Origin: Mycobacterium lepraemurium
Lineage (GTDB): Bacteria > Actinomycetota > Actinomycetes > Mycobacteriales > Mycobacteriaceae
NCBI GenBank assembly: GCA_002291465.1
Contig: CP021238.1
Location: 1,674,001 to 1,738,000, forward strand
Direction: 5' to 3'
Length of the DNA stretch: 64,000 bases
Position 1 is the stretch's first letter; each line of letters begins with the position of its first letter. The translations under genes were made by a program, and so were the position numbers. The notes under the pieces were generated by a model. The model searched no databases. It had not been told where the DNA came from and saw only the letters and a list, made by a program, of their open reading frames with translations. Positions 50,434-63,432 of the stretch are shown one piece after another.

Positions 50434-52268
50434 TCAGAACGCCTCTTCGGGCAGCTTCATGATCTCGTCGTCGATGGCTTCGATGATGCCGCGCCGCCCG
50501 CTCAGCCGCGGCAGCATGTTCTTGGCGAAGAACGCCGCGGTCGCGATCTTGCCCCGTTAGAACGCCTCGTCGTCGCCGCCGGCGCCGGTTGCCAGAGCGC
50601 GCTGTGCGACGTCGGCGTGCACCAGCAGCCGCCACTCGATCAGCAGATCGCCGACCGCGAGCAGATAGCGCACCGACGCCAGCCCCACCTTGTAGATGTC
50701 GGTCGTCTGCTCGGCCGCCGACATCAGGTAGCCGGTCAGTGCACCCGTCATCGCGGTGACGTCGTCGAAGGCGGTCTGCAGCAGCTCGGCGATCGGCCGC
50801 AGCGCCTCATCGCAGTCGTCGATGGTCGCGGTGATCTGAGCCGTCACGAACTGCAGGGCCTGGCCGCGGTCGCGCACGATCTTGCGGAAGAAGAAGTCGA
50901 GCGCCTGGATGGCGGTGGTGCCCTCGTACAGCGAGTCGATCTTGGAGTCGCGGATGTACTGCTCGAGCGGGTAGTCCTGCAAGAAGCCCGAACCGCCCAG
51001 CGTCTGCAGCGACTCGTTCAGCACCTCGTAGGCTCGCTCTGAGCTTACCCCTTTCACGATCGGCAGCAGCAGATCGTCGACCCGGTGCGCCATGTCGTGA
51101 TCGTAACCCGAAACACGTTGCGCCACTTGGTCATCCTGATGCGCGGCGGCGTACATGTAGAGCGCGCGCAGGCCCTCGGCATACGCCTTCTGGGTCATCA
51201 GGCTGCGATGCACGTCGGGGTGGTGGATGATGGTGACCCGCGGCGCGGTCTTGTCGACCATCTGCGTCAAATCCGCGCCCTGCACCCGCTCCTTAGCGAA
51301 GGCCAGCGCGTTGAGGTAGCCGGTGGACAGCGTGCCGGCGGCCTTGACCCCGATCGTCATCCTGGCCTGCTCGATCACGGTGAACATCTGCGCGATACCT
51401 CGGTGCACATCGCCGACCAGGTAACCGACGGCGGGCACATCCGTTGCGCCGAAAGCCAATTCGCAGGTGGGCGAGGACTTGATGCTCATCTTGTGTTCCA
51501 CGCCGGTGACGAAAACCCCGTTGCGGGGCCCAATTCGAACGTCTCCGGGTCGAACAGGTACTTGGGCACGTAGAACAGGCTCAGCCCCTTGGTGCCCGGG
51601 CCGGCGCCCTCGGGGCGGGCCAGCACCAGGTGGAAGATGTTCTCGGCGGTGTCGCCGACATCCCCGGCGGAGATGAAACGCTTGACGCCCTCGACGTGCC
51701 AGGTGCCGTCGGGTTGTTCGATGGCCTTGGCCCGGCCGGCGCCGACGTCGGAGCCGGTGTCGGGTTCGGTGAGCACCATGGTGGCCGCCCAGCCGCGCTC
51801 CACACCCCCGGCGGCCCAGCGCTGCTGCTGCTCGTTGCCCTCCAGGTACAACGCCTGGGACATGAACGGGCCCAGGCAGAAGAAGTTCGCCGACGGGTTG
51901 GCGCAGATCAGCATCTCGTTGACCGCCCACGCCAGCGGCGGCGGGGCGGGCATGCCGCCGATCTCCTCGGCCATGCCCAGCCGCCACCAGCCGGCCTCCT
52001 TGAGCGCGGCCACCGTCTTGGCCAGCTCCTCGGGCACGGTGATGGCGTGCTCGGCCGGGTCGAACACCGGCGGGTTGTGGTCGGCGAAGGCGAAGGCGAA
52101 GGTCTCGGCCACCGGGCCTTCGGCCAGGCGAGCGGCCTCGGCCAGGATGGTGCGCGCCGTCTCCTCGTCGAGGTCGCCGTAGCCTCCGCTGCCCAGCACG
52201 GCGCCGACATCGAGGACCTCGAACAGGTTGAACTCGAGATCACGAATGTTAGCGATGTAGTGGCCCAA
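50434..52268 (-). pseudogene. fadE15: Acyl-CoA dehydrogenase FadE15, frameshift and nonsense
   Basis: From a TTG start ([20 protein letters not shown]) the long-type acyl-CoA dehydrogenase has [16 protein letters not shown] (flavin site) and [15 protein letters not shown]. At about 51515 one base is lost after FELG and homology goes on in the next frame as [13 protein letters not shown]. The catalytic region [19 protein letters not shown] and [13 protein letters not shown] follow. TAA at 50557-50559 replaces a Tyr codon ([17 protein letters not shown]), and the normal end is LPEEAF with stop at 50434. 1835 bases plus one equals 612 codons, the FadE15 length I recall. Confidence 0.87.
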
Positions 52269-52409
52269 CGTGATTCCCTCACTCCTCGTTGCGGGCGGCG
52301 GAGCGTCAGGCTCAGGCTGTCGGACGCGAGAAAACGTACGCAACCGTAACCAGGCCGGCGCCGGTCAGGTCCGGGAACATCGGGTGGCCGCCGCGCGTTG
52401 GGAGCAAAT

Positions 52410-52762
52410 GTGACAACACTCGATCTCACCGCCGAGAAATTCAACGAAACCATCGAGGGCAACGACATCGTGCTCGTCGACTTCGGGGCGTCCTGGTGCG
52501 GCCCGCGCCGCCAGTTCGGGCCCACTTTCCAGGCGTCGTCGGAGAAACACCCCGACATCGTGCACGCCAAGGTCGACACCGAGCCGAACAACGGCTGGCC
52601 GCGGCCGCCCAGATCCGGTCCATTCCCACGCTGATGGCCTTCAAGAAGGGCAAACTGCTGTTCAACCAGCCCGGCGCACTGCCGCCCGCCGCTCTGGAAG
52701 ACCTGGTGCAGCAGGTCCGCGCGTTCGACGTGGACGCGGCCATCGCCGAGCAAGGCGAATAA
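52410..52762 (+). pseudogene. trxA: Thioredoxin TrxA, active-site change and frameshift
   Basis: GTG start, then TTLDLTAEKFNETIEGNDIV and VDFGASWCGPRRQFGPTF. The thioredoxin active site should be WCGPC; the second cysteine is Arg here (CGC for TGC). After VDTEPNN the frame changes: the first frame stops in WPRPPRSGPFPR and the normal C-terminal half AAAAQIRSIPTLMAFKKGKL to IAEQGE is in the neighbouring frame, ending at 52762. Both lesions would abolish disulfide reductase activity. No trxB follows directly, unlike M. tuberculosis. Confidence 0.85.
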
Positions 52763-52772
52763 TCTGACGCGC

Positions 52773-52778
52773 TACCGT
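52773..52778 (+). promoter_or_regulatory. Putative -10 hexamer of echA12
   Basis: TACCGT ends seven bases before the GTG of echA12, the leaderless spacing seen at other genes here. Pattern-based inference. Confidence 0.35.
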
Positions 52779-52784
52779 GCATGG

Positions 52785-53593
52785 GTGAGTTTGGTACTGG
52801 TAGACCACCCGCGGCCCGGCGTCGCGCTGATCACCCTCAATCGCCCCGAGCGGATGAACTCCATGGCGTTCGACGTCATGGTCCCGCTCAAGGAGGCCCT
52901 GGAGAAGGTCACCTACGACAACGCGGTGTGGGTGGTTGTGTTGACCGGGGCCGGTCGCGGCTTCTCCTCGGGCGCCGACCACAAGTCCGCGGGCACGGTG
53001 CCCCACGTCGAGGGGCTGACCCGGTCCAGCTATGCGCTGCGGTCCATGGAGATTCTCGACGAGGTCATCCTGGCGCTGCGCCGGCTGCATCAACCGGTGA
53101 TCGCCGCGGTCAACGGCCCGGCCATCGGCGGCGGCCTGTGCCTGGCGCTGGCAGCCGACATCCGAGTGGCCTCCACCAGCGCCTACTTCCGCGCCGCGGG
53201 CATCAACAACGGGCTCACCGCCAGCGAGCTGGGCCTGTCCTACCTGCTGCCGCGGGCGATCGGGTCGTCGTGGGCCTTCGAGATCATGCTGACCGGCCGC
53301 GACGTCACCGCCGAAGAGGCCGAGCGGATCGGCCTGGTGTCCTGCCAGGTGCCCGAGGAGCAACTGCTGGACACCTGCTACGCCATCGCCGCGCGGATCG
53401 CGGCGTTCTCCCGGCCGGGAATCGAGTTGACCAAGCGCACACTGTTGGAGTGGACTGGACGCCGGTAGCCTGGGAGGGCACATGCAAGCCGAGGGCTTGG
53501 GGCAGCTTTTCGTCCGCCTGCTCACCGCCAACTTTGAGGAAGCGGTTGCCGCGCGCAGAACGATGGCCGCCGGTGTTCACCGACGACAAATAG
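52785..53593 (+). pseudogene. echA12: Enoyl-CoA hydratase EchA12, C-terminal frameshifts
   Basis: The first about 222 codons are a good crotonase: GRGFSSGADHKS (first oxyanion site) and AAVNGPAIGGGLCLALAADI (second). After LTKRTL an extra T changes the frame and the protein ends at TGRR. In the next frame the normal LWSGLDAGSLGGHMQAEGLG continues through LTANFEEAVAAR, where two bases of a CG run (GCGCGC) are missing, and a third frame gives AERWPPVFTDDK to 53593. Some activity might survive because only the C-terminal helices are affected. Confidence 0.8.
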
Positions 53594-53616
53594 TTTTTCA
53601 GTTCAGGAGAGCGACC

Positions 53617-55254
53617 GTGATCACGGCCACGGACCTTGAGGTCCGCGCGGGCGCGCGCATCCTGCTCTCACCCGACGGGCCCGACCTGCGCGTGCAGCCC
53701 GGCGACCGGATCGGGTTGGTCGGCCGCAACGGCGCCGGCAAGACCACCACCCTGCGCATCCTGGCGGGGGAGGCCGAGCCGTACGCCGGGACGATCGCCC
53801 GCAGCGGCGAAATCGGTTATCTGCCACAGGATCCCAAAAAGGGCGACCTGGACTTGCTGGCCCGCGACCGGGTGTTGTCGGCGCGCGGGCTGGACGTGTT
53901 GCTCACCGAGCTGGAAAAGCAGCAGGCGTTGATGGCCGAGGTCGCCGACGACGACGCCCGCGACCGCGCGATCCGCCGGTACGGCCAGCTCGAGGAGCGT
54001 TTCGTGGCCTTGGGCGGCTACGGCGCCGAGAGCGAGGCCAGCCGCATCTGCGCCAGCCTCGGCCTGCCGGAAGGGGTGCTGACGCAGCAGCTGCGCACCC
54101 TGTCCGGCGGGCAGCGCCGCCGGGTGGAGCTGGCCCGCATCCTGTTCGCCGCCGCTGAGGGTGGGGGCACCGGTTCGGGTTCGGCGACCACGCTGCTGCT
54201 CGACGAGCCGACCAACCACCTGGACGCCGATTCGATCGGCTGGCTGCGCGACTTCCTGCGGGCCCACACCGGCGGGCTGGTGATCATCAGCCACAACGTC
54301 GAGCTGCTCGCCGACGTCGTCAACCGGGTCTGGGTTTTGGACGCGGTGCGCGGCGAGGTCGACGTCTACAACATGAGCTGGCAGAAGTACCTCGACGCGC
54401 GGGCTACCGACGAACAGCGCCGCCGCCGGGAACGCGCCAACGCCGAACGCAAGGCCGCCGCGCTGCGCACCCAGGTCGCCAAGCTGGGCGCCAAGGCCAC
54501 CAAAGCCGTTGCGGCACAGAACATGTTGCGTCGTGCCGACCGGATGATGGCCGCACTCGACGAGGAGCGCGTCGCCGACAAGGTGGCCCGCATCAAGTTC
54601 CCCACGCCGGCCGCGTGCGGGCGCACCCCGCTGACCGCCACCGGGCTGAGCAAGTCCTACGGGTCGCTGGAGGTGTTCAGCGGGGTGAACCTGGCCATCG
54701 ACCGCGGCTCCCGGGTGGTGGTGCTGGGCCTCAACGGCGCCGGCAAGACCACCCTGTTGCGCCTGCTGGCCGGCGCCGAGACGCCCGACACCGGAAGGAT
54801 CGAGCCCGGACACGGTTTGCGGATCGGCTATTTCGCGCAGGAACACGACACGCTGGACAACGATGCGATCGTCTGGCAGAACATCCGCCACGCTGCACCG
54901 GATTCCGGCGAGCAGGGCCTGCGCGGCCTGCTGGGGGCGTTCATGTTCAGCGGGCCCCAACTCGACCAACCGGCCGGCACGCTGTCCGGCGGCGAGAAGA
55001 CCCGGCTGGCGCTGGCCGGCCTGGTCGCGTCGACCGCCAACGTGTTGCTGCTCGACGAGCCGACCAACAACCTCGATCCCGCCTCGCGCGAGCAGGTGCT
55101 CGACGCGCTGCGCAGCTACACCGGCGCGGTGGTGATGGTGACGCACGACCCGGGCGCCGCCGAGGCCCTCGACCCGCAGCGGGTGGTGCTGTTGCCCGAC
55201 GGCACCGAGGACTACTGGTCCGACGAATATCGCGATCTTATCGAGCTCGCCTGA
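53617..55254 (+). CDS. ABC-F family ATPase (Rv1473-like)
   Basis: 545 residues with two nucleotide-binding domains and no membrane part. First: GRNGAGKTTT, LSGGQRRRVELA, LLDEPTNHLD; second: GLNGAGKTTLL, LSGGEKTRLALA, LLDEPTNNLD. A charged helical linker (about 260-330) lies between them. ABC-F proteins act on ribosomes, either regulating translation or protecting against antibiotics. GTG start after CAGGAGA; an open frame upstream belongs to echA12. Intact. Confidence 0.9.
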   Translation: MITATDLEVRAGARILLSPDGPDLRVQPGDRIGLVGRNGAGKTTTLRILAGEAEPYAGTIARSGEIGYLPQDPKKGDLDLLARDRVLSARGLDVLLTELEKQQALMAEVADDDARDRAIRRYGQLEERFVALGGYGAESEASRICASLGLPEGVLTQQLRTLSGGQRRRVELARILFAAAEGGGTGSGSATTLLLDEPTNHLDADSIGWLRDFLRAHTGGLVIISHNVELLADVVNRVWVLDAVRGEVDVYNMSWQKYLDARATDEQRRRRERANAERKAAALRTQVAKLGAKATKAVAAQNMLRRADRMMAALDEERVADKVARIKFPTPAACGRTPLTATGLSKSYGSLEVFSGVNLAIDRGSRVVVLGLNGAGKTTLLRLLAGAETPDTGRIEPGHGLRIGYFAQEHDTLDNDAIVWQNIRHAAPDSGEQGLRGLLGAFMFSGPQLDQPAGTLSGGEKTRLALAGLVASTANVLLLDEPTNNLDPASREQVLDALRSYTGAVVMVTHDPGAAEALDPQRVVLLPDGTEDYWSDEYRDLIELA

Positions 55255-55356
55255 TCTGGCAGCACGCCGCCGCAGGCGATTCGGCGAAATCCGCCCGCAC
55301 CCGGCGACGGCTTTCTACTCTAGGGGCTTGCGATGTGTCCGGGCGTCGGAGGAGCC

Positions 55357-55564
55357 GTGAGAAGAACAGTGCAGCGGTCGGCCAACTCGCGCGACCAGTT
55401 GTTGGACGAGCTACGTCACGCCTACGAAAGCGGCGCCAGCATCCGGTCTGGTCGCGCGGACCAGCCGGCCCTACGGGTCGATTCACAGCATGCTGCGCGA
55501 GTCGGGCACCACGATGCGCAGCCGCGGCGGGCCCAACCGCACGGCCAAGGCGGCGCGCGCCTAG
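55357..55564 (+). pseudogene. Small helix-turn-helix protein (Rv1473A-like), frameshifted
   Basis: GTG start after GGAGG, then RRTVQRSANSRDQLLDELRH and YESGASIR. There two bases are missing; the next frame gives LVARTSRPYGSIHSMLRESG, TTMRSRGGPN and ends RTAKAARA. Together these make a 69-residue HTH protein like Rv1473A, where the RPYGSIHSMLR segment is the recognition helix. Its stop overlaps that of the convergent TetR gene in CTAG. Confidence 0.72.
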
Positions 55565-56139
55565 CCCGGCCGGGAGTCGTTGCGCCGCACCGATTTTTCC
55601 ACCATGTCCAGCACCGCGGACAGCCGCTGCGGATCCTCGTCGGACGCCAACCGGGCCACCAGCCCGTCGAGCACCAACTCCAGGTAGCACTGCAGCACAT
55701 CGCCGGGCACGTCGTCGCGCACCCGGTGCGCCTCGGTCTGCCGGCGCAGCCGGTCGGTGGTCGCGGCCGCCAGTTCGGCGGAGCGTTCCGCCCAGCCGCG
55801 GCTGAACGCCGGATCGTTGCGCAGCTTGCGGGCGATCTCCAATCTGGTGGCCAGCCAGTCGAACTGGTCGGGCGCGGCCAGCATGTCGCGCATCACCTGG
55901 ATCAGCCCGGCCCGCGACGCCACCTCGGCCATCCGCTCGGCGTCCTCGTGGGCGAGGGCGAAAAACAGCGCGTCCTTGTCCTGGAAGTGGTGGAAGATCG
56001 CGCCGCGCGACATCCCGATCGCCTGCTCCAGCCGGCGCACCGTGGCCTTGTCGTAGCCGAATTCGGCGAAGCAGCGGCGGGCGCCGTCGAGGATCTGGCG
56101 GCGCCGGGCCGCCAGATGGTCCTCGCTGACTTTTGGCAT
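55561..56139 (-). CDS. TetR-family regulator downstream of acn
   Basis: 192 residues. HTH at about 28-50 (DKATVRRLEQAIGMSRGAIFHHF) and a variable helical ligand domain. It follows acn on the same strand after 35 bases, the arrangement of the aconitase repressor AcnR in Corynebacterium and of Rv1474c, so control of acn is likely but inferred. Intact. Confidence 0.88.
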   Translation of the reverse strand: MPKVSEDHLAARRRQILDGARRCFAEFGYDKATVRRLEQAIGMSRGAIFHHFQDKDALFFALAHEDAERMAEVASRAGLIQVMRDMLAAPDQFDWLATRLEIARKLRNDPAFSRGWAERSAELAAATTDRLRRQTEAHRVRDDVPGDVLQCYLELVLDGLVARLASDEDPQRLSAVLDMVEKSVRRNDSRPG

Positions 56140-56174
56140 CTAGCTGGGTATCTGGCAGGGAGTCGTCGGCCGGG

Positions 56175-58988
<2,814 letters not shown>

Positions 58989-59150
58989 TTCAACTCCCAA
59001 GGATTTAGTTCTTCCGCCGACGGGCCGTGTCGGCGACGGTGCCAACTTTAACAGTACGCTTGTCCTGCATTACGTCGGCGGTCCTGATCTCAGTCTTATC
59101 GCCGTTCCCGCCGGTTTAAACCCCCGTTCGGCCCCGAATGCCCGCCGAGC

Positions 59151-59210
59151 GTCACACTAGAGTGACCGCCGGGGCCGAGCGTCACGCCAGCGTGACCGCC
59201 GCAGCAGGAG
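59151..59210. repeat. Dispersed palindromic repeat, copy 2 (two 30-bp units)
   Basis: GTCACACTAGAGTGAC and GTCACGCCAGCGTGAC begin 30 bases apart, as in copy 1. The second 16-mer is identical to the one at 16138. It lies in the 5' region of the Rv1476-like gene, between its divergent neighbour acn and its ATG. Confidence 0.7.
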
Positions 59211-59218
59211 GGACGACG

Positions 59219-59764
59219 ATGACCGGGCACGATTCTGCGCCACCGCTCTACATTCCGGTGGACGTCGACATGACGATGGTCAAGGCTCAGGTCGCGGCCA
59301 CCGGGCTCAGCGCGCCGCCGGCCGCCATGCCCGGCCTGCTCGAGGTGGTCAACCAGGCGCGCGCCGAGGGCATCAACCTCAAAATCGTGCTGCTGGACCA
59401 CAATCCGCCGAACGACACCCCGCTGCGCGACATCTCGACGGTGGTCGGCGCGGACTACCACGACGCCACGGTGCTGACCCTAAGCCCCAATTACGTCGGC
59501 AGCTACAGCACCCAGTTCCCGCGCGTCACCCTCGAGGCGGGCGAGGACATCGCCAAGACCGGCAACCCGGTGGTCTCCGCGCAGCACTTTCTGCACGAGC
59601 TCGACACGCCCGAGTTCCCCTGGACCGGGCTGACCATCTTCCTGTTGATCGCGGTCTTCGCGGCGGCCGTCGGCACCCGCGTGCTGCAGGTCCGCAGCAG
59701 GCGCGCAGCAACGCCGCCCGATGCGGCCGGCGCCGACACTGTGATGCCGACAAACACCGCGTAG
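59219..59764 (+). CDS. Membrane protein upstream of ripA (Rv1476-like)
   Basis: 181 residues. The N-terminal about 135 form a soluble alpha/beta domain (YIPVDVDMTMVKAQVAATGL, INLKIVLLDHNPPNDTPLRD), one membrane helix follows at about 141-162 (GLTIFLLIAVFAAAVGTRVL), then a short basic tail. Similar proteins (DUF6676) precede ripA in mycobacteria; role unknown, probably envelope related. I begin at the ATG after AGGAGGGACGACG; the longer frame upstream only translates the repeat. Confidence 0.82.
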   Translation: MTGHDSAPPLYIPVDVDMTMVKAQVAATGLSAPPAAMPGLLEVVNQARAEGINLKIVLLDHNPPNDTPLRDISTVVGADYHDATVLTLSPNYVGSYSTQFPRVTLEAGEDIAKTGNPVVSAQHFLHELDTPEFPWTGLTIFLLIAVFAAAVGTRVLQVRSRRAATPPDAAGADTVMPTNTA

Positions 59765-59993
59765 CACGCCCGTCCGGTTTTGGGCCGCAACTGGCCCGCC
59801 GCGCCGCGGCAAACCCGGCAGATAACCGTTCGGTCACATTAAACGCACGTAGAGAGTGCGATTTCGGTGGAGCGTTTGCGCGCCCATTTGTGTGACGTAC
59901 GGTGCAAATGATGCTGGTGTTGTCTTTGGTGCCTAACGATTATTCCGTAATGGGCGCCACCCGTTGCGTTGAGCCGTAGGAGACCTGAGTCGA
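59765..59993 (+). promoter_or_regulatory. ripA upstream region
   Basis: 229 bases without a gene. It contains GGTCACATTAAACGCACGTA and TGTGTGACGTACGGTGCA, which loosely resemble MtrA and CRP-type sites, and AGGAGACC twelve bases before ATG. RipA is under MtrA control in M. tuberculosis, so this is a plausible control region, but no single site is convincing. I see no c-di-AMP riboswitch core. Confidence 0.35.
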
Positions 59994-61406
59994 ATGAGAC
60001 GCACACGCTGGGGGTCTTCCGCGCGGCCGGCCGCGCGGCTGGTTCGGCCCGTCGTGCCGTCGGTGTTGAGCGTGGCCCTGCTGATCTGCACCCCGGGCCT
60101 AGCGCAGGCTGACCCCGCCGCCGACAACCTGGCCGCCCTGATCGCCAACGTGGCCAAGGCCAACCAGCGTCTGCAGAACCTCAGCGCCGAAATCCAGACC
60201 GAACAGGAAAGCGTCAACAAGGCCCTGGTCGACGTGGAGACCGCCCGGGGCAACGCGGCCGCCGCCCAGCACGACCTGGAGGCCAGCCAGCAAGCGGTCA
60301 AGGACGCCAACGCCGCGATCGCCAGCGCGCAGCGTCGCTTCGATACGTTTGCCGCGGCGGCCTACATGAACGGCCCGTCGAACAGCTACCTGACCGCACG
60401 CAACCCCGACGACATCATCGCCACCGAGGCCGCCGCCAAGAGCCTGACCGCCAGCTCGCAGACGGTGATGGCCAAGCTGCAGCAGGCCCGCACCGAGCAG
60501 GTCAACAGGGAGTCGGCGGCGCGGCTGGCCAAGCAGAACGCCGACAAGGCCGCCGCCGACGCCAAGGCCAGCCAGGACGCCGCGGTGGCCGCGCTGACCA
60601 ACTCCCGGCAGAAGTTCGACGAGCAGCGCGAACAGATGATCCGGCTGGCCACCGAGCGGGACCAGGCCCAGGCCAAGCTGGAGGCGGCCAAACGCCAGCT
60701 GTCCATCGCGGGCTCGGGCGACCGCTGGGAGACGGGATCGGCGGGCGCGCCGGCGCCGTCGGCGGGCCGGCAATGGGACGGCGCCTGGGACCCCACGCTG
60801 CCGATGATCCCGAGCGCCAACGTTCCCGGCGACCCGATCGCGGTGATCAACCAGGTGCTGGGCATCTCGGCCACGTCGACCCAGGTCACCGCCGGTCTCG
60901 GCCGTAACTTCCTGCAGCAGCTCGGCATCCTCCAGCCCGACGACACCGGCATCACCAACGCGGCGCCCGGCGGGGTCGGGACTCGCATCCCGCGGGTGTA
61001 CGGGCGGCAGGCGACGGAGTACGTGATCCGTCGCGGCATGTCGCAGGTCGGGGTGCCCTACTCCTGGGGCGGCGGGAACGCGGCCGGCCCCAGCAAGGGC
61101 ATCGACTCCGGCGCCAACATCGTCGGCTTCGACTGTTCGGGGCTGGTGCTGTATTCGTTCGCCGGGGTGGGCATCAAGCTGCCGCACTACTCGGGCTCGC
61201 AGTACAACCTGGGCCGCAAGATCCCGTCCTCGCAGATGCGCCGCGGCGACGCCATCTTCTACGGCCCGGGCGGCTCCCAGCACGTGACCATCTACCTCGG
61301 CGACGGCCAGATGCTCGAGGCGCCCGACATCGGGTTGAAGGTCCGCGTCGCCCCCGTCCGCACCAGCGGCATGACGCCCTACGTGGTCCGTTACATCGAG
61401 TGGTGA
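59994..61406 (+). CDS. ripA: Peptidoglycan endopeptidase RipA
   Basis: 470 residues. Signal peptide to about residue 40 (SVALLICTPGLAQA), long coiled-coil region about 45-235 (the autoinhibitory/partner domain), a Pro/Gly linker, then an NlpC/P60 domain with Cys381 in GFDCSGLV and His430 in GGSQHVTIYLG. Cuts peptide crosslinks at the septum with RpfB. Four bases separate it from the earliest ripB start. Intact. Confidence 0.95.
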   Translation: MRRTRWGSSARPAARLVRPVVPSVLSVALLICTPGLAQADPAADNLAALIANVAKANQRLQNLSAEIQTEQESVNKALVDVETARGNAAAAQHDLEASQQAVKDANAAIASAQRRFDTFAAAAYMNGPSNSYLTARNPDDIIATEAAAKSLTASSQTVMAKLQQARTEQVNRESAARLAKQNADKAAADAKASQDAAVAALTNSRQKFDEQREQMIRLATERDQAQAKLEAAKRQLSIAGSGDRWETGSAGAPAPSAGRQWDGAWDPTLPMIPSANVPGDPIAVINQVLGISATSTQVTAGLGRNFLQQLGILQPDDTGITNAAPGGVGTRIPRVYGRQATEYVIRRGMSQVGVPYSWGGGNAAGPSKGIDSGANIVGFDCSGLVLYSFAGVGIKLPHYSGSQYNLGRKIPSSQMRRGDAIFYGPGGSQHVTIYLGDGQMLEAPDIGLKVRVAPVRTSGMTPYVVRYIEW

Positions 61407-61431
61407 GCAAGTGAGCAGTGAACGAGGAGCC

Positions 61432-62166
61432 ATGCACCGCAACCGGTTTCGTCTCATCGTCTTCGCCTGGATCACCGCGATGGTGACCGGGCTGATGTTT
61501 TCTGCGGCACCGACGCCGGCCGCGCTGGCCGACCCCGGCGAGTGGGATCCCACCCTGCCGGCCCAGATCAGTGCCGGCGCCCCTGGCGATCCGCTCGCCG
61601 TCGCCAACGCCTCGCTGCAGGCCACCGCGCAGGCCACCCAGACCACGCTGAACCTGGGCAAGCAATTCCTCGGCGGGCTCGGCATCAACCTGGGCGGCAA
61701 CGACGCGCCCGCGGCCGCGGCCACGCCGTCCAACCCGGGCGGCAAGATCCCGCGGGTTTACGGCCGGCAGGCCATCGAGTACGTGATCAAGCGGATGGGG
61801 TCGCAGATGGGGGTGCCGTACTCGTGGGGCGGCGGCTCGCTGGACGGTCCCAGCAAGGGTGTCGGCGACGGCGCCAACATCACCGGCTTCGACTGCTCGG
61901 GGCTGATGCGCTACGGCTTCGCCGGGGTCGGCGTGCTGATCCCGCGGTTCTCCGGCGACCAGTACAACGCCGGGCGTCACATCCCGCAGGACCAGGCCCG
62001 CCGCGGCGACCTCATCTTCTACGGCCCGGGCGGGTCGCAGCACGTCACCATGTACCTGGGCAACGGGCAGATGCTCGAGGCGTCCGGCAGTGCCGGCAAG
62101 GTCACCGTCAGCCCGGTGCGCAAGCTCGGCATGACGCCGTTCCTGACTAGGATCATCGAGTACTGA
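61432..62166 (+). CDS. ripB: Peptidoglycan endopeptidase RipB
   Basis: 244 residues: signal peptide (LIVFAWITAMVTGLMFSAAP to ALA) and an NlpC/P60 domain with Cys155 in GFDCSGLM and His204 in GGSQHVTMYLG. It lacks the coiled-coil of RipA and has a short linker with DPTLPAQI that repeats the DPTLPMI of RipA. I use ATG 61432 with GAGGAG close by; a GTG seven codons upstream is possible. Confidence 0.93.
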   Translation: MHRNRFRLIVFAWITAMVTGLMFSAAPTPAALADPGEWDPTLPAQISAGAPGDPLAVANASLQATAQATQTTLNLGKQFLGGLGINLGGNDAPAAAATPSNPGGKIPRVYGRQAIEYVIKRMGSQMGVPYSWGGGSLDGPSKGVGDGANITGFDCSGLMRYGFAGVGVLIPRFSGDQYNAGRHIPQDQARRGDLIFYGPGGSQHVTMYLGNGQMLEASGSAGKVTVSPVRKLGMTPFLTRIIEY

Positions 62167-62289
62167 TCGCGGGCGTGGCCCGGCCATCGGCTGGGCGAGC
62201 GTCGACGGAATTCGGCGGGCCTGGAATAGTTGGACGAGGGCACGTCGCTGCCCGGCAGTCGTGTCCGATTGAGCTCTGGAGGGTTATCG

Positions 62290-63428
<1,139 letters not shown>

Positions 63429-63432
<4 letters not shown>

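Noticed and set aside
59151..59166. GTCACACTAG shared with the SufR operator, suggesting a second SufR site
   Set aside because: The bases after ACACT-N5 are GACCG, not TGTGA, so the second half-site is missing; the shared 10-mer is better explained by the palindrome repeat.
59765..59993. Possible c-di-AMP (ydaO) riboswitch before ripA
   Set aside because: Such elements precede some actinobacterial wall hydrolases, but the conserved GGGGGA and GGTGAA-type blocks are not seen.
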